From Propionibacteriaceae bacterium (GTDB lineage Bacteria > Actinomycetota > Actinomycetes > Propionibacteriales > Propionibacteriaceae), in NCBI GenBank assembly GCA_027353565.1, contig DAIEHO010000159.1, positions 1 through 5,465 on the forward strand: a DNA stretch of 5,465 bases, given 5' to 3'. The position numbers and the translations under genes are program-made. This document shows positions 1 through 5,465 of this stretch, one piece after another (the first letter of the stretch is position 1; each line of letters starts with the position of its first letter). The notes beneath the pieces are model-generated. The model was not told the origin of the DNA and did not search any database. It saw only the letters and a program-made list of their open reading frames with translations.

Positions 1-597
1 CAGGCTCCCGGACAGGGAGGAATGGGCCTGTACCGGCAGTCGAACGCCTTCACCGCGAACGGCAACCTCGTCCTGCGCACCCAGTACCAGAACGGCGCCT
101 GGTCGAGCGCGGGTGTGAGCAGCGGAGACTTCTACTCCGCCTCGGGGGGACGCTGGGAGATCCGGGCGAAGTTCCCGGTCGCGAAGGGCATCGGCTACGA
201 CTTCCTCCTGTGGCCGGCTGACGGAACCTGGCCGCCGGAGGTCGACATCGCCGAGGGACGGGTCAACGACCCCCAGGTCATGGCGACCTACCACTGGGGG
301 AGCGCGAACAACCGCGACTCCCAGTACCTGAGCAACTCGACCATGAGCGCCTGGCACACGTACGGGGTCGTCATCGGCACCAGCACGATCACCTACACGT
401 TCGACGGCAAGCCCTGGGCGACGATCACGACGAACGTCACCACCACGAAGATGTGGCTCGGGTTCCAGTGTGCGGCGATGGACCCCAGCGGCTCGGCGAA
501 CCAGTACGAGACCGTCGACAACGGTGTGCCCGGCCCCCTCACCCCGGCCGTCAACGACATCCAGATCGCCTGGGTGGCCCACTACAGGGCCGCCTGA
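1..597 (+). CDS. Secreted GH16-family glycoside hydrolase, 5'-truncated (upstream paralogue)
   Basis: This is the C-terminal 198 residues of a family-16 glycoside hydrolase. The reading frame is open from base 1, and the first seven residues (QAPGQGG) match the same place in the downstream gene, so the true start lies outside the window and the ATG at 22 is internal. The catalytic motif E-V-D-I-A-E is intact: Glu at 238-240 (nucleophile by family rule), Asp at 244-246 and Glu at 253-255 (acid/base). Other GH16-like features are GGRWEIRAKFP, the WHTYGV strand and YTFDGKPW. The fold is a beta-jelly-roll that hydrolyses beta-1,3 or beta-1,4 links in glucans, galactans or similar polymers; the substrate cannot be read from the sequence. 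The protein is presumably secreted, because the paralogue at 778 has a signal peptide. By-eye alignment gives about three-quarters identity to that paralogue, with one single-residue indel after the GKPW motif. Confidence 0.9.
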   Translation, partial: QAPGQGGMGLYRQSNAFTANGNLVLRTQYQNGAWSSAGVSSGDFYSASGGRWEIRAKFPVAKGIGYDFLLWPADGTWPPEVDIAEGRVNDPQVMATYHWGSANNRDSQYLSNSTMSAWHTYGVVIGTSTITYTFDGKPWATITTNVTTTKMWLGFQCAAMDPSGSANQYETVDNGVPGPLTPAVNDIQIAWVAHYRAA

Positions 598-604
598 CCC
601 GGCC

Positions 605-629
605 TGAGGCGTCGTCCGTCGGCGCCTCG
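605..629 (+). terminator. Hairpin after the first GH16 gene, candidate terminator
   Basis: An inverted repeat begins eight bases after the stop codon. GAGGCGTCG pairs with CGGCGCCTC around the 5-base loop TCCGT, giving a 9-bp stem with one G-T wobble; an outer T-G wobble can add a tenth pair. There is no T tract after it, as is common for hairpin terminators in high-GC actinobacteria. Its position just after a stop codon and before a separate promoter-like region supports a terminator, but no folding energy was computed. Confidence 0.45.
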
Positions 630-669
630 TGCCTCTCCGCAGGCTCGCGCCAGCTCTCCCACAGGGGGC

Positions 670-710
670 CCTGAGCCCTTTCTCAGGAATGTGATGAAGC
701 CCTCATCTGA
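670..710 (+). promoter_or_regulatory. Repeat-rich possible operator upstream of the second GH16 gene
   Basis: Two small perfect inverted repeats lie side by side: CCTGAG/CTCAGG (670-675 and 682-687, 6-base spacer) and GATGA/TCATC (693-697 and 703-707, 5-base spacer). The tetramer CTCA also starts at both 682 and 702, exactly 20 bases or about two helical turns apart, inside CTCAGGAA and CTCATCTGA. Paired half-sites on one DNA face just upstream of a promoter with a poor -35 box are typical of sites for a response regulator or another dimeric activator. I do not recognise a specific regulator, and the role is inferred only from layout. Confidence 0.3.
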
Positions 711-735
711 CCCTGGCCGCGGCGTGCCCCACCTG

Positions 736-741
736 TAGCGT
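736..741 (+). promoter_or_regulatory. Possible -10 box of the second GH16 gene
   Basis: TAGCGT resembles actinobacterial -10 hexamers and would place the transcript start near 748, about 30 bases before the ATG. No good -35 hexamer sits 16-18 bases upstream (around CTGGCC), so the promoter would be weak or activator-dependent. That fits the repeat pair at 670-710. Confidence 0.3.
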
Positions 742-762
742 CCTTCATGCCAGAAGGCCCAT

Positions 763-770
763 AGGGGGGA
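763..770 (+). promoter_or_regulatory. Ribosome binding site of the second GH16 gene
   Basis: The purine run AGGGGGGA ends seven bases before the ATG at 778. It supports that start codon, which is also followed at once by a convincing signal peptide. Confidence 0.65.
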
Positions 771-777
771 ACCTAGA

Positions 778-1839
778 ATGCCGATCTCGCGCACTTCCGC
801 ACGCCTCAGAACGGTCACGACAGCCGCAGTCGGGCTTGGTCTTCTCGTGATGCAGGCAGCTGCCGCGCCCGCCGCCCAGTCCATCACCGCGACCGGTGTC
901 GCGTCCGCACAGGCGACCAGCGCCAGTCAGGTGGCCACTGCTGTGACGTCCAGGCAGACGGTCCCAGCAACCGCCACCACGCCCGCCGCCGCGACGCTGA
1001 CTCCAGTTCCGAAGACCTCCTCGGCGCCCAGTGCCCCCGCCACGAAGGCGTCGACGACGACGAAGGCCTCAGCCTCCACGTCGGTGTCCGCCGCGGCCTC
1101 CAGCCCCGATCCGACCACGAAGGCCCTGTCGACGACCCAGCAGGCCACGGGTACGTACGCAGGCTGGAAGGCCGACTGGGTCGACAACTTCAACGTACCC
1201 ATCGACCAGACGAAGTGGGTCGCGTACGGCTACGGCGGCCAGGCTCCGGGACAGGGCGCGATGGGCCTGTACAAGGAGTCGAACGCGTTCACGTCGAACG
1301 GAAGCCTCGTGCTTCGTACGCAGTACCAGAACGGTGCCTGGTCGAGCGCCGGCATCAGCAGCGGCGACTTCTACACCGCGGTCGGCGGTCGCTGGGAGGT
1401 ACGCGCCAAGTTCCCCGTCTCCAAGGGCATCGGCTACGTCTTCCTGCTCTATCCCAACGACGGCTCCTGGCCGCCCGAGGTCGACATCGCCGAGGGTCGG
1501 GTCAACGGGCCCCAGGTCATGTCCACGTACCACTGGGGCACCACCAACAACCAGGTCCAGCAGTTCTTCTCCAACCCTGACATGAGCGGCTGGCACACGT
1601 ACGGCGTCATCCTCGGCACCAGCACCATCACGTACACGTTCGACGGCAAGCCGTGGGTGACGTTCAACAACTCCCAGATCACCACGAAGAGGCTGTGGAT
1701 CGGCTTCCAGTGCGGCGCGATGGACCCGAACGGCTCAGCCAAGGCGTACGAGACCGTCGACAACGGCGTGCCGGGTCCGTTGACGCCCGCTGTCTCCGAC
1801 ATCCAGATCGACTGGGTCGCGCACTACACGAAGGCCTGA
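778..1839 (+). CDS. Secreted GH16-family glycoside hydrolase with Ala/Thr/Ser-rich linker
   Basis: A complete 353-residue protein. Residues 1 to about 35 form a signal peptide: Arg residues at the start, a hydrophobic core around TTAAVGLGLLVMQ, and an AAAAPAAQ region suitable for signal peptidase. Residues about 36-120 are a low-complexity linker of Ala, Thr, Ser, Pro and Val with scattered Lys (TKAS, TTKA), likely extended and perhaps O-glycosylated. The GH16 domain runs from about 125 to the end. Catalytic residues by family rule are E234, D236 and E239 in PPEVDIAEG; GGRWEVRAKFP, WHTYGV and YTFDGKPW surround it. It should hydrolyse a beta-linked polysaccharide outside the cell or at the wall; substrate and subclass (lichenase, laminarinase, agarase-like and so on) are not determinable here. 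There is no LPXTG motif, transmembrane tail or carbohydrate-binding module after the catalytic domain. It lies 180 bases after its paralogue and has its own apparent promoter and ribosome binding site. Confidence 0.93.
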   Translation: MPISRTSARLRTVTTAAVGLGLLVMQAAAAPAAQSITATGVASAQATSASQVATAVTSRQTVPATATTPAAATLTPVPKTSSAPSAPATKASTTTKASASTSVSAAASSPDPTTKALSTTQQATGTYAGWKADWVDNFNVPIDQTKWVAYGYGGQAPGQGAMGLYKESNAFTSNGSLVLRTQYQNGAWSSAGISSGDFYTAVGGRWEVRAKFPVSKGIGYVFLLYPNDGSWPPEVDIAEGRVNGPQVMSTYHWGTTNNQVQQFFSNPDMSGWHTYGVILGTSTITYTFDGKPWVTFNNSQITTKRLWIGFQCGAMDPNGSAKAYETVDNGVPGPLTPAVSDIQIDWVAHYTKA

Positions 1840-1872
1840 GCCCGGTTCCGAGCGATCACCGCGGCACCGGCC

Positions 1873-1891
1873 GGGACCGGCCACCGGTCCC
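1873..1891. terminator. Perfect hairpin in the convergent gap, candidate bidirectional terminator
   Basis: GGGACCGG and CCGGTCCC form a perfect 8-bp stem around the 3-base loop CCA. It lies 33 bases after the GH16 stop and 32 bases after the phosphotransferase stop on the other strand, so it could serve both. No T tract is present on either side. Confidence 0.5.
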
Positions 1892-1898
1892 TGAGGTG

Positions 1899-1912
1899 CG
1901 TGCAGCCGCACG
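1899..1912. terminator. Second small hairpin in the convergent gap
   Basis: CGTGC and GCACG form a 5-bp stem around the loop AGCC, with a possible G-T wobble outside it. It is closer to the phosphotransferase stop and may act with the stronger hairpin at 1873-1891. A stem this short in GC-rich DNA could be chance. Confidence 0.25.
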
Positions 1913-1923
1913 TCGGGCCCGCC

Positions 1924-3138
1924 CTAGACCACCTGGCGGATCAGGGCCTCCGCGGCGTCCACGATCTGGTGGGTCTCCCGCTCCCAGTGCGGCTCCTGGC
2001 TGCGGTACGGGCCCGTCGCCAGCGAGATGATCACCGCGGCCGAGCGCAAGCGCAGCTCGGTGGGGTCGACGCGCTCGTCGAAGACCGGCACCCACGTGCG
2101 GAGCAGGTGGTGCACCCGCTCGGCCTGGCGGGCGTTCATCCGCTGTACGGTCGACAGGTGGGCGACGAGGCAGGCCAGGTCGTCGGCGCGGCGCCCCGGC
2201 CCCACGGTGTCGATGTCGAGGATGCCGGACACGTGTCCGTTCCGTACGTGGATCTGGCCCTCGTGGAAGTCCCCGTGCGTGGGCTCCTCGCCTTCCGGGA
2301 AGCCCTCGAGCCCTTGGGTGATCTGCTCCGCCATCCAGTCCAGTCGCGGCTGGAGCGGCGGCAGCGCCTGGGACACCATCCGCGCGTAGTGCCTCACGGC
2401 GTCGGCCCACGGCGGTCGGCGTTCGAGGGCGGCGACCGAGGCCGGCATCGCGTCGAGCACCCGGATGAGACGCTCGGCCGTCGTCGGCGGCTCGTCGTCG
2501 AAGATGGCGCGTGCGAGGGGCCTTCCGGGCAGCTCGTCGAGGACCAGCAGGTGGTCGGACGTGGCCGCGAGGATCACCGGGGCCGGCACGCCGGCGGCGA
2601 GCAGAAGCTCGTGCCGTGACTTCACGGAGTCGAAGAGACGCTCCCGAAGGACCTTCACGTACAGCACCCTCGGCGGCGCCGTCACGGTGCACTTGAGGAC
2701 CGCTCGTCGCCGCGGCCGGTAGCCGATCATGTCGAGACGGATCTGGTCGACCCCGACAGGGGTCGGGAAGACCCGGTACTCGTTGAGGACCGCGGCCATC
2801 TCGGTCGGGTAGGCGGCGCGCTCCAGACCGGGCAGGTCAGGGTCCTTCGGGTAGATCCACACGGCAACCTCGCGGTCGCCGTCGGCGAAGATCGCCGCGC
2901 GCTCGTCCGTACGCGCCAGGCCTCCGGCCCGGGCCGAGACGCCGAGCAGTTCCTTGCGGACGCCGTGAGGCCACTCGACGGACGCGACGTACGTGGCGGT
3001 CGTCGACCGCTGCGGGTTCGCGTCGATGTGGTCGAGCGCCCACGACTGGAGGACCCCGCCGGCATGCTGCACGGCGGTGCGCAGGAGGCTGCCCACCTCG
3101 TCTCCGGTCAGAAGCTTCGAACCATCCGGATCGCGCAC
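1924..3138 (-). CDS. APH-fold phosphotransferase (aminoglycoside/choline kinase-like) with N-terminal extension
   Basis: A 404-residue cytoplasmic kinase-like protein. The APH fold covers about 145-404: K162 in YVKVL as likely ATP-binding lysine, the hinge-like segment LVLDELPGRPL (198-208), the catalytic loop H288-G-D290-F-H-E-G-Q295, and the metal-binding D308-I-D310. The Brenner-type loop normally ends in Asn; here that position is Gln295. Residues about 10-130 form a separate N-terminal part with VEWPHG and VAVWIYPKDPDLPGL that I associate with actinobacterial phosphotransferases of unknown substrate. Maltokinase-like or small-molecule kinase activity is possible; antibiotic resistance is not shown. 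I chose GTG at 3138 because AGGAGGTGA lies just upstream (AGGAGG four bases from the codon). An in-frame GTG at 3165 would add nine residues but would place that site inside the gene. It follows the CNNM gene by 48 bases and is probably co-transcribed with it. Confidence 0.85.
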   Translation of the reverse strand: MRDPDGSKLLTGDEVGSLLRTAVQHAGGVLQSWALDHIDANPQRSTTATYVASVEWPHGVRKELLGVSARAGGLARTDERAAIFADGDREVAVWIYPKDPDLPGLERAAYPTEMAAVLNEYRVFPTPVGVDQIRLDMIGYRPRRRAVLKCTVTAPPRVLYVKVLRERLFDSVKSRHELLLAAGVPAPVILAATSDHLLVLDELPGRPLARAIFDDEPPTTAERLIRVLDAMPASVAALERRPPWADAVRHYARMVSQALPPLQPRLDWMAEQITQGLEGFPEGEEPTHGDFHEGQIHVRNGHVSGILDIDTVGPGRRADDLACLVAHLSTVQRMNARQAERVHHLLRTWVPVFDERVDPTELRLRSAAVIISLATGPYRSQEPHWERETHQIVDAAEALIRQVV

Positions 3139-3139
3139 G

Positions 3140-3148
3140 TCACCTCCT
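3140..3148 (-). promoter_or_regulatory. Strong ribosome binding site deciding the phosphotransferase start
   Basis: Read on the minus strand, AGGAGGTGA is a near-perfect Shine-Dalgarno sequence. The spacer from AGGAGG to the GTG at 3138 is only four bases (TGAC), slightly short. The site still favours 3138 over the upstream in-frame GTG at 3165, which has no comparable sequence before it. Confidence 0.7.
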
Positions 3149-3166
3149 CGGCACGCCTCAAACACA

Positions 3167-3188
3167 GGGCTCTGGCGCCGCCGAGCCT
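3167..3188 (-). terminator. Hairpin overlapping the CNNM stop codon
   Basis: On the minus strand GGCTCGGC pairs with GCC and GAGCC, with one bulged A and a GGC loop, giving an 8-bp stem plus a possible outer wobble. It starts within the TAG stop of the CNNM gene and is followed by CTGTGTTTG, mildly T-rich for this genome. It could be a partial terminator or a processing or stability element between two genes of one operon. Confidence 0.3.
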
Positions 3189-4614
3189 ATCGGTCGCCCG
3201 CCGCGTCGACCGCATGCGCCTGGCCTGTCGCCGCGATGTCCTCGCCACCCGCCGGGTTCTCCTGGTGAGCAGCGGGGACCTCCTGCCGGACTGGTCTCTC
3301 TGCGGCGTCGTCCCCGGCCGGGCGGATGATGATGCGAGCGGCTCGACGGCCATCCAGCTCGGTCACCGTCATGTCGAACGTCGACTCGGCGTTGCCCGTC
3401 ACCTGCGGCACCACGACCCGTACGGTGGCTCCCACGGAAGGCAGCTCTCCCCGCTGCGCGACCCAGTAGCCGGCGACCGTGTCGTACGGGCCCTCGGGCA
3501 GCTGGTACCCGGTCCGGTCCGCGAAGCCCTCCAGCGTCAGCAACCCGTCGACCTCGACGGCTCCGGACAGGCGCACGATCGAGACGTGGGCGACGTCGTA
3601 CTCGTCCTGGATCTCGCCGACCAGCTCCTCGACCAGGTCCTCGAGCGTCACGATCCCCGCTGTGCCGCCGTACTCGTCGCGCACGATCGCCAGCTGAGAG
3701 TTCGTACGGCGCATCTCGGTGAGCGCGTGGAGGATCTTGACGGTCTCCGGCAGCGAGATGACGGGACGTACGAGGCGCGACACGGGCGCGTTGCGCGTGG
3801 CCTGCGTGAGGTCCATGAGGTCTCGGACGTGCAGAAAGCCGAGCACCTCGTCAACCGTCTGCCCGGTGACCGGGTACCGGCTGTGGGGCGCGCCCTGCAC
3901 CTCGCGCAGGGCGGCGTGCACCGGCATCGAACCGGCGAGGAAGTCGACCTCGGTACGCGGCACCATCACCTCGCGCAGCGAGCGCTCGCCCGCGTCGAAC
4001 AGCTGGTCGACGATGTTGCGCTGCTCGACGCCCAGCGACTGCGACCCTGTCACGAGGGCCCGGATCTCCTCCTCCGTGACCTGCTCGCGTCCCGCGCTCG
4101 GGTCGCCGCCGAAGAGTCGGACGACGGCGTTGGTCGACACACCGAGGAACCAGATCAGCGGGCGAACGGCCTTGGCGATGGTGTCGACGAGCGGCGCGAG
4201 CGCCATGGCGAACACCTCCGCGCGCTGCATGGCGAGCCGCTTGGCAGCCAGCTCGCCGAGGACGATCGCGAAGTACGAGATGACGATCGTCACGACGATG
4301 AGCGCAAGGGTCCTGGCGATGCTCTCCGGAACACCCCAGCGGACGAAGACGGGCCCGAGGTAGTCGGACAGGGTCGCCCCGCCGAACGCGGCCGACAGGA
4401 ACCCCGACAACGTGACGCCGATCTGTACGGCTGACAGGAACCGGTTCGGCGACGCCGCCAGGTTCGAGACCTTCGCACCCCGCTTGCCCCGCGTCGCGAG
4501 CTGCTTGAGCTGTGACTCACGCAGACTGACCAGCGACATCTCCGCAGCGGCGAACACGCCGCCGATGAGGATGAAGACGAGGATCAGCAGCATGTCCGAA
4601 ACCACAGGGCTCAT
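3187..4614 (-). CDS. CNNM/CorC (HlyC/CorC) family membrane protein with CBS pair
   Basis: A 475-residue inner-membrane protein with the usual three-part layout. The CNNM (DUF21) membrane domain covers about 1-165: hydrophobic segments near 7-29, 60-90, 100-120 and 138-160, with the signatures AAEMSLVSLRESQL and QIGVTLSGFLSAAFGGATL. A CBS-domain pair follows at about 215-340 (MVPRTEVDFL, HSRYPVTG, DEYGGTAGIVTLEDLVEELVGE), then a CorC_HlyC C-terminal domain at about 345-430 and a charged, probably disordered tail. Family members export or regulate Mg2+/Co2+ and sense nucleotides through the CBS pair; the old haemolysin label is probably misleading. The GEL-x-P-K motif of many relatives reads GELAAK (120-125), so the Pro is Ala. 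The frame stays open upstream to 5406, but homology and the N-terminal membrane segment begin at the ATG at 4614, and the extension lies antisense to the HAD gene. The upstream GGGGGTG is a weak ribosome binding site. Confidence 0.93.
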   Translation of the reverse strand: MSPVVSDMLLILVFILIGGVFAAAEMSLVSLRESQLKQLATRGKRGAKVSNLAASPNRFLSAVQIGVTLSGFLSAAFGGATLSDYLGPVFVRWGVPESIARTLALIVVTIVISYFAIVLGELAAKRLAMQRAEVFAMALAPLVDTIAKAVRPLIWFLGVSTNAVVRLFGGDPSAGREQVTEEEIRALVTGSQSLGVEQRNIVDQLFDAGERSLREVMVPRTEVDFLAGSMPVHAALREVQGAPHSRYPVTGQTVDEVLGFLHVRDLMDLTQATRNAPVSRLVRPVISLPETVKILHALTEMRRTNSQLAIVRDEYGGTAGIVTLEDLVEELVGEIQDEYDVAHVSIVRLSGAVEVDGLLTLEGFADRTGYQLPEGPYDTVAGYWVAQRGELPSVGATVRVVVPQVTGNAESTFDMTVTELDGRRAARIIIRPAGDDAAERPVRQEVPAAHQENPAGGEDIAATGQAHAVDAAGDR

Positions 4615-4655
4615 GCCGCACCCCCGCCCGTACTGTCTGGGTCGCTCACAGGCTG

Positions 4656-4661
4656 AGTCTA
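4656..4661 (-). promoter_or_regulatory. Possible -10 box for the CNNM-phosphotransferase unit
   Basis: On the minus strand TAGACT (within GTTAGACTC) matches the actinobacterial -10 pattern and lies about 40 bases upstream of the CNNM start. No convincing -35 hexamer is present at standard spacing. The call rests on the hexamer and its place in the divergent gap. Confidence 0.3.
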
Positions 4662-4688
4662 ACGGGGCAACCGTGGTCGCCAGCCGCC

Positions 4689-4716
4689 TCGACGACGCCG
4701 GCATCTGGTGCATAGT
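4689..4716 (+). promoter_or_regulatory. Possible promoter of the HAD phosphatase gene
   Basis: TCGACG (4689-4694, four of six bases of TTGACA) and CATAGT (4711-4716, four of six of TATAAT) are separated by 16 bases. Transcription would start near 4723, leaving a leader of about 40 bases. It lies back to back with the possible CNNM promoter, so both share one regulatory gap. Confidence 0.35.
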
Positions 4717-4752
4717 CGACCTGAGTGCGTGCCGCCGCTCCCTGGCCGCCGC

Positions 4753-4759
4753 GGGAAGG
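4753..4759 (+). promoter_or_regulatory. Ribosome binding site of the HAD phosphatase gene
   Basis: GGGAAGG ends five bases before the GTG at 4765 and supports that codon. The in-frame GTG at 4729 has no similar sequence and would add twelve residues before a motif that normally sits close to the N-terminus. Confidence 0.5.
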
Positions 4760-4764
4760 CGACT

Positions 4765-5465
4765 GTGACGACCCTGTACCTCAGCGACCTCGACGGGACC
4801 CTGCTCGGTCCCGACCAGCGGCTGTCCGCGCGGACGACCGACGTCGTGACCCGCTTCGTCCGCCACGGCGGACGATTCTCGTACGCCACGGCCCGATCGC
4901 TCGCCACGGCGGAGAAGGTCACCAGAGGCTTGCCGCTCGAGCTGCCCGCCATCGTGTACAACGGCGCCTTCATCGTCCGGACGGGGTCCCGCCGGAGACT
5001 GCACGAGTCCCTGTTCTCGGCCGCGCAGACACAGCAGATGCGGGACGCACTCACCGAGCTCGGGATCCGACCGATCGTCTACGCCCTGATCGACGGCGTC
5101 GAGAGGTTCTCCTTCGACCCGACGGGCGCCGGCGCGGGGATGAGGGCATTCCTCGACAGCCGCCGCGACGACGAGCGGCGACGGCCTGTGGACGACCTCG
5201 CCGACCTGTACGACGGGGACGTCTTCTACGTGAGCTGCATCGAGGACGGCGCAGAGCTGGAGCCCGTTCGCGACCACTTCGCAGCCGATCCCGGGTTCTC
5301 GTGCCTCTTCCACCGGGACATCTACTCCGGGGCCCCCTGGTTCGAGCTGCTGCCCGCAGGAGCGTCGAAGGCAGCGGCCGCCCTGCGCCTGAAGACCCTC
5401 CTCCACTGCGACCGACTGGTGTCGTTCGGCGACGGGGTCAACGACCTCTCGCTGTTCGCCGTCTC
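4765..5465 (+). CDS. HAD-IIB (Cof-type) phosphatase, 3'-truncated
   Basis: The first 233 residues of a cytoplasmic HAD-superfamily phosphatase; the frame runs off the window end, so the last few dozen residues are probably missing (relatives are about 260-280 long). Motif I is D8-L-D10-G-T-L (nucleophile D8, acid/base D10). Motif II is at T42 in YATARS. PAIVYNGAFI (61-70) is the Cof-type substrate-side signature. Motif III is K202 in GASKAAAAL, and motif IV is GDGVND (222-227), which binds Mg2+. The C2-type cap lies between about 80 and 195. Relatives remove phosphate from sugar phosphates, phosphorylated cofactors or nucleotides with broad specificity, so no substrate is assigned. All catalytic motifs are intact. 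GTG at 4765 is chosen for the site GGGAAGG and because motif I then falls at residue 8. It is transcribed away from the CNNM gene. Confidence 0.9.
   Translation, partial: MTTLYLSDLDGTLLGPDQRLSARTTDVVTRFVRHGGRFSYATARSLATAEKVTRGLPLELPAIVYNGAFIVRTGSRRRLHESLFSAAQTQQMRDALTELGIRPIVYALIDGVERFSFDPTGAGAGMRAFLDSRRDDERRRPVDDLADLYDGDVFYVSCIEDGAELEPVRDHFAADPGFSCLFHRDIYSGAPWFELLPAGASKAAAALRLKTLLHCDRLVSFGDGVNDLSLFAV

Noticed and set aside
22..24. ATG at 22 as the start of the first GH16 gene
   Set aside because: The frame stays open to base 1, and the residues before the ATG match the paralogue, where the same Met is residue 162.
1020..1140. The repetitive Thr/Ala/Lys codons as a DNA tandem repeat
   Set aside because: The units vary in length and sequence; this is low-complexity coding sequence rather than an ordered repeat array.
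927..1202. Minus-strand Val/Ala-rich frame antisense to the linker
   Set aside because: It looks like a membrane-type protein only because the reverse complement of Ala/Thr/Ser codons gives Val, Ala and Gly; there is no start signal or domain.
1031..1585. Plus-strand Arg/Pro-rich frame overlapping the second GH16 gene
   Set aside because: It is a frame-shifted reading of the linker and catalytic domain; the composition is typical of a GC-rich shadow.
1856..2692. A 278-residue minus-strand frame inside the phosphotransferase region
   Set aside because: It is Arg/Ala/Gly-rich out-of-frame translation of the real gene without motifs of its own.
1924..3138. Aminoglycoside resistance gene
   Set aside because: The APH fold is shared by many housekeeping small-molecule kinases, and there is no mobile context or close match to a known resistance enzyme.
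2965..4434. A 489-residue plus-strand frame antisense to the CNNM and phosphotransferase genes
   Set aside because: It has Arg/His/Asp-rich shadow composition, no recognisable domain, and overlaps two well-supported genes.
3187..5406. A 739-residue minus-strand frame as one long protein
   Set aside because: Only the part from 4614 down matches the CNNM family. The upstream 264 residues lie antisense to the HAD gene, whose motifs are clear, and are a high-GC shadow.

Overview
The window is high-GC DNA with the codon bias of a Gram-positive actinobacterium. Third positions are mostly G or C, GTG starts and purine-rich ribosome binding sites occur, and the gene families (Ala/Thr-rich secreted GH16 enzymes, a CNNM/CorC-type CBS protein with a GELAAK motif, an APH-fold kinase with an actinobacterial-style N-terminal extension) fit that group. 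A Nocardioidaceae-like organism is possible, but the sequence alone does not settle it.

Layout. (1) Positions 1-1839, plus strand: two tandem genes for secreted family-16 glycoside hydrolases (GH16). The first is cut by the window edge and only its catalytic C-terminal part is visible. The second is complete, with a signal peptide, a long Ala/Thr/Ser-rich linker and a C-terminal GH16 domain. The shared parts are roughly three-quarters identical by eye, so they are paralogues from a local duplication. Both keep the ExDxxE catalytic motif. The 180-base gap between them holds a terminator-like hairpin, a repeat-rich possible operator and a promoter-like stretch. (2) Positions 1840-1923: a short convergent gap with GC-rich hairpins that could end transcription from both sides. 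(3) Positions 1924-4614, minus strand: a CNNM/CorC-type membrane protein followed by an APH-fold phosphotransferase, 48 bases apart and probably co-transcribed, with a hairpin touching the first stop codon. (4) Positions 4615-4764: a divergent promoter region. (5) Position 4765 to the end, plus strand: a Cof-type (HAD-IIB) phosphatase, cut by the window end before its stop codon.

How they work together. The two GH16 enzymes probably act outside the cell on a beta-glucan or related polysaccharide. The CNNM protein is probably a membrane ion (Mg2+/Co2+ type) transporter or regulator. The phosphotransferase and the HAD phosphatase are cytoplasmic enzymes of unknown substrate. Nothing visible links the GH16 pair to the other genes. 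I found no rRNA, tRNA, CRISPR array, transposase or phage gene, and no clear new multi-gene system. The most interesting parts are the GH16 duplication with its linker and upstream repeats, and the unassigned N-terminal part of the phosphotransferase.
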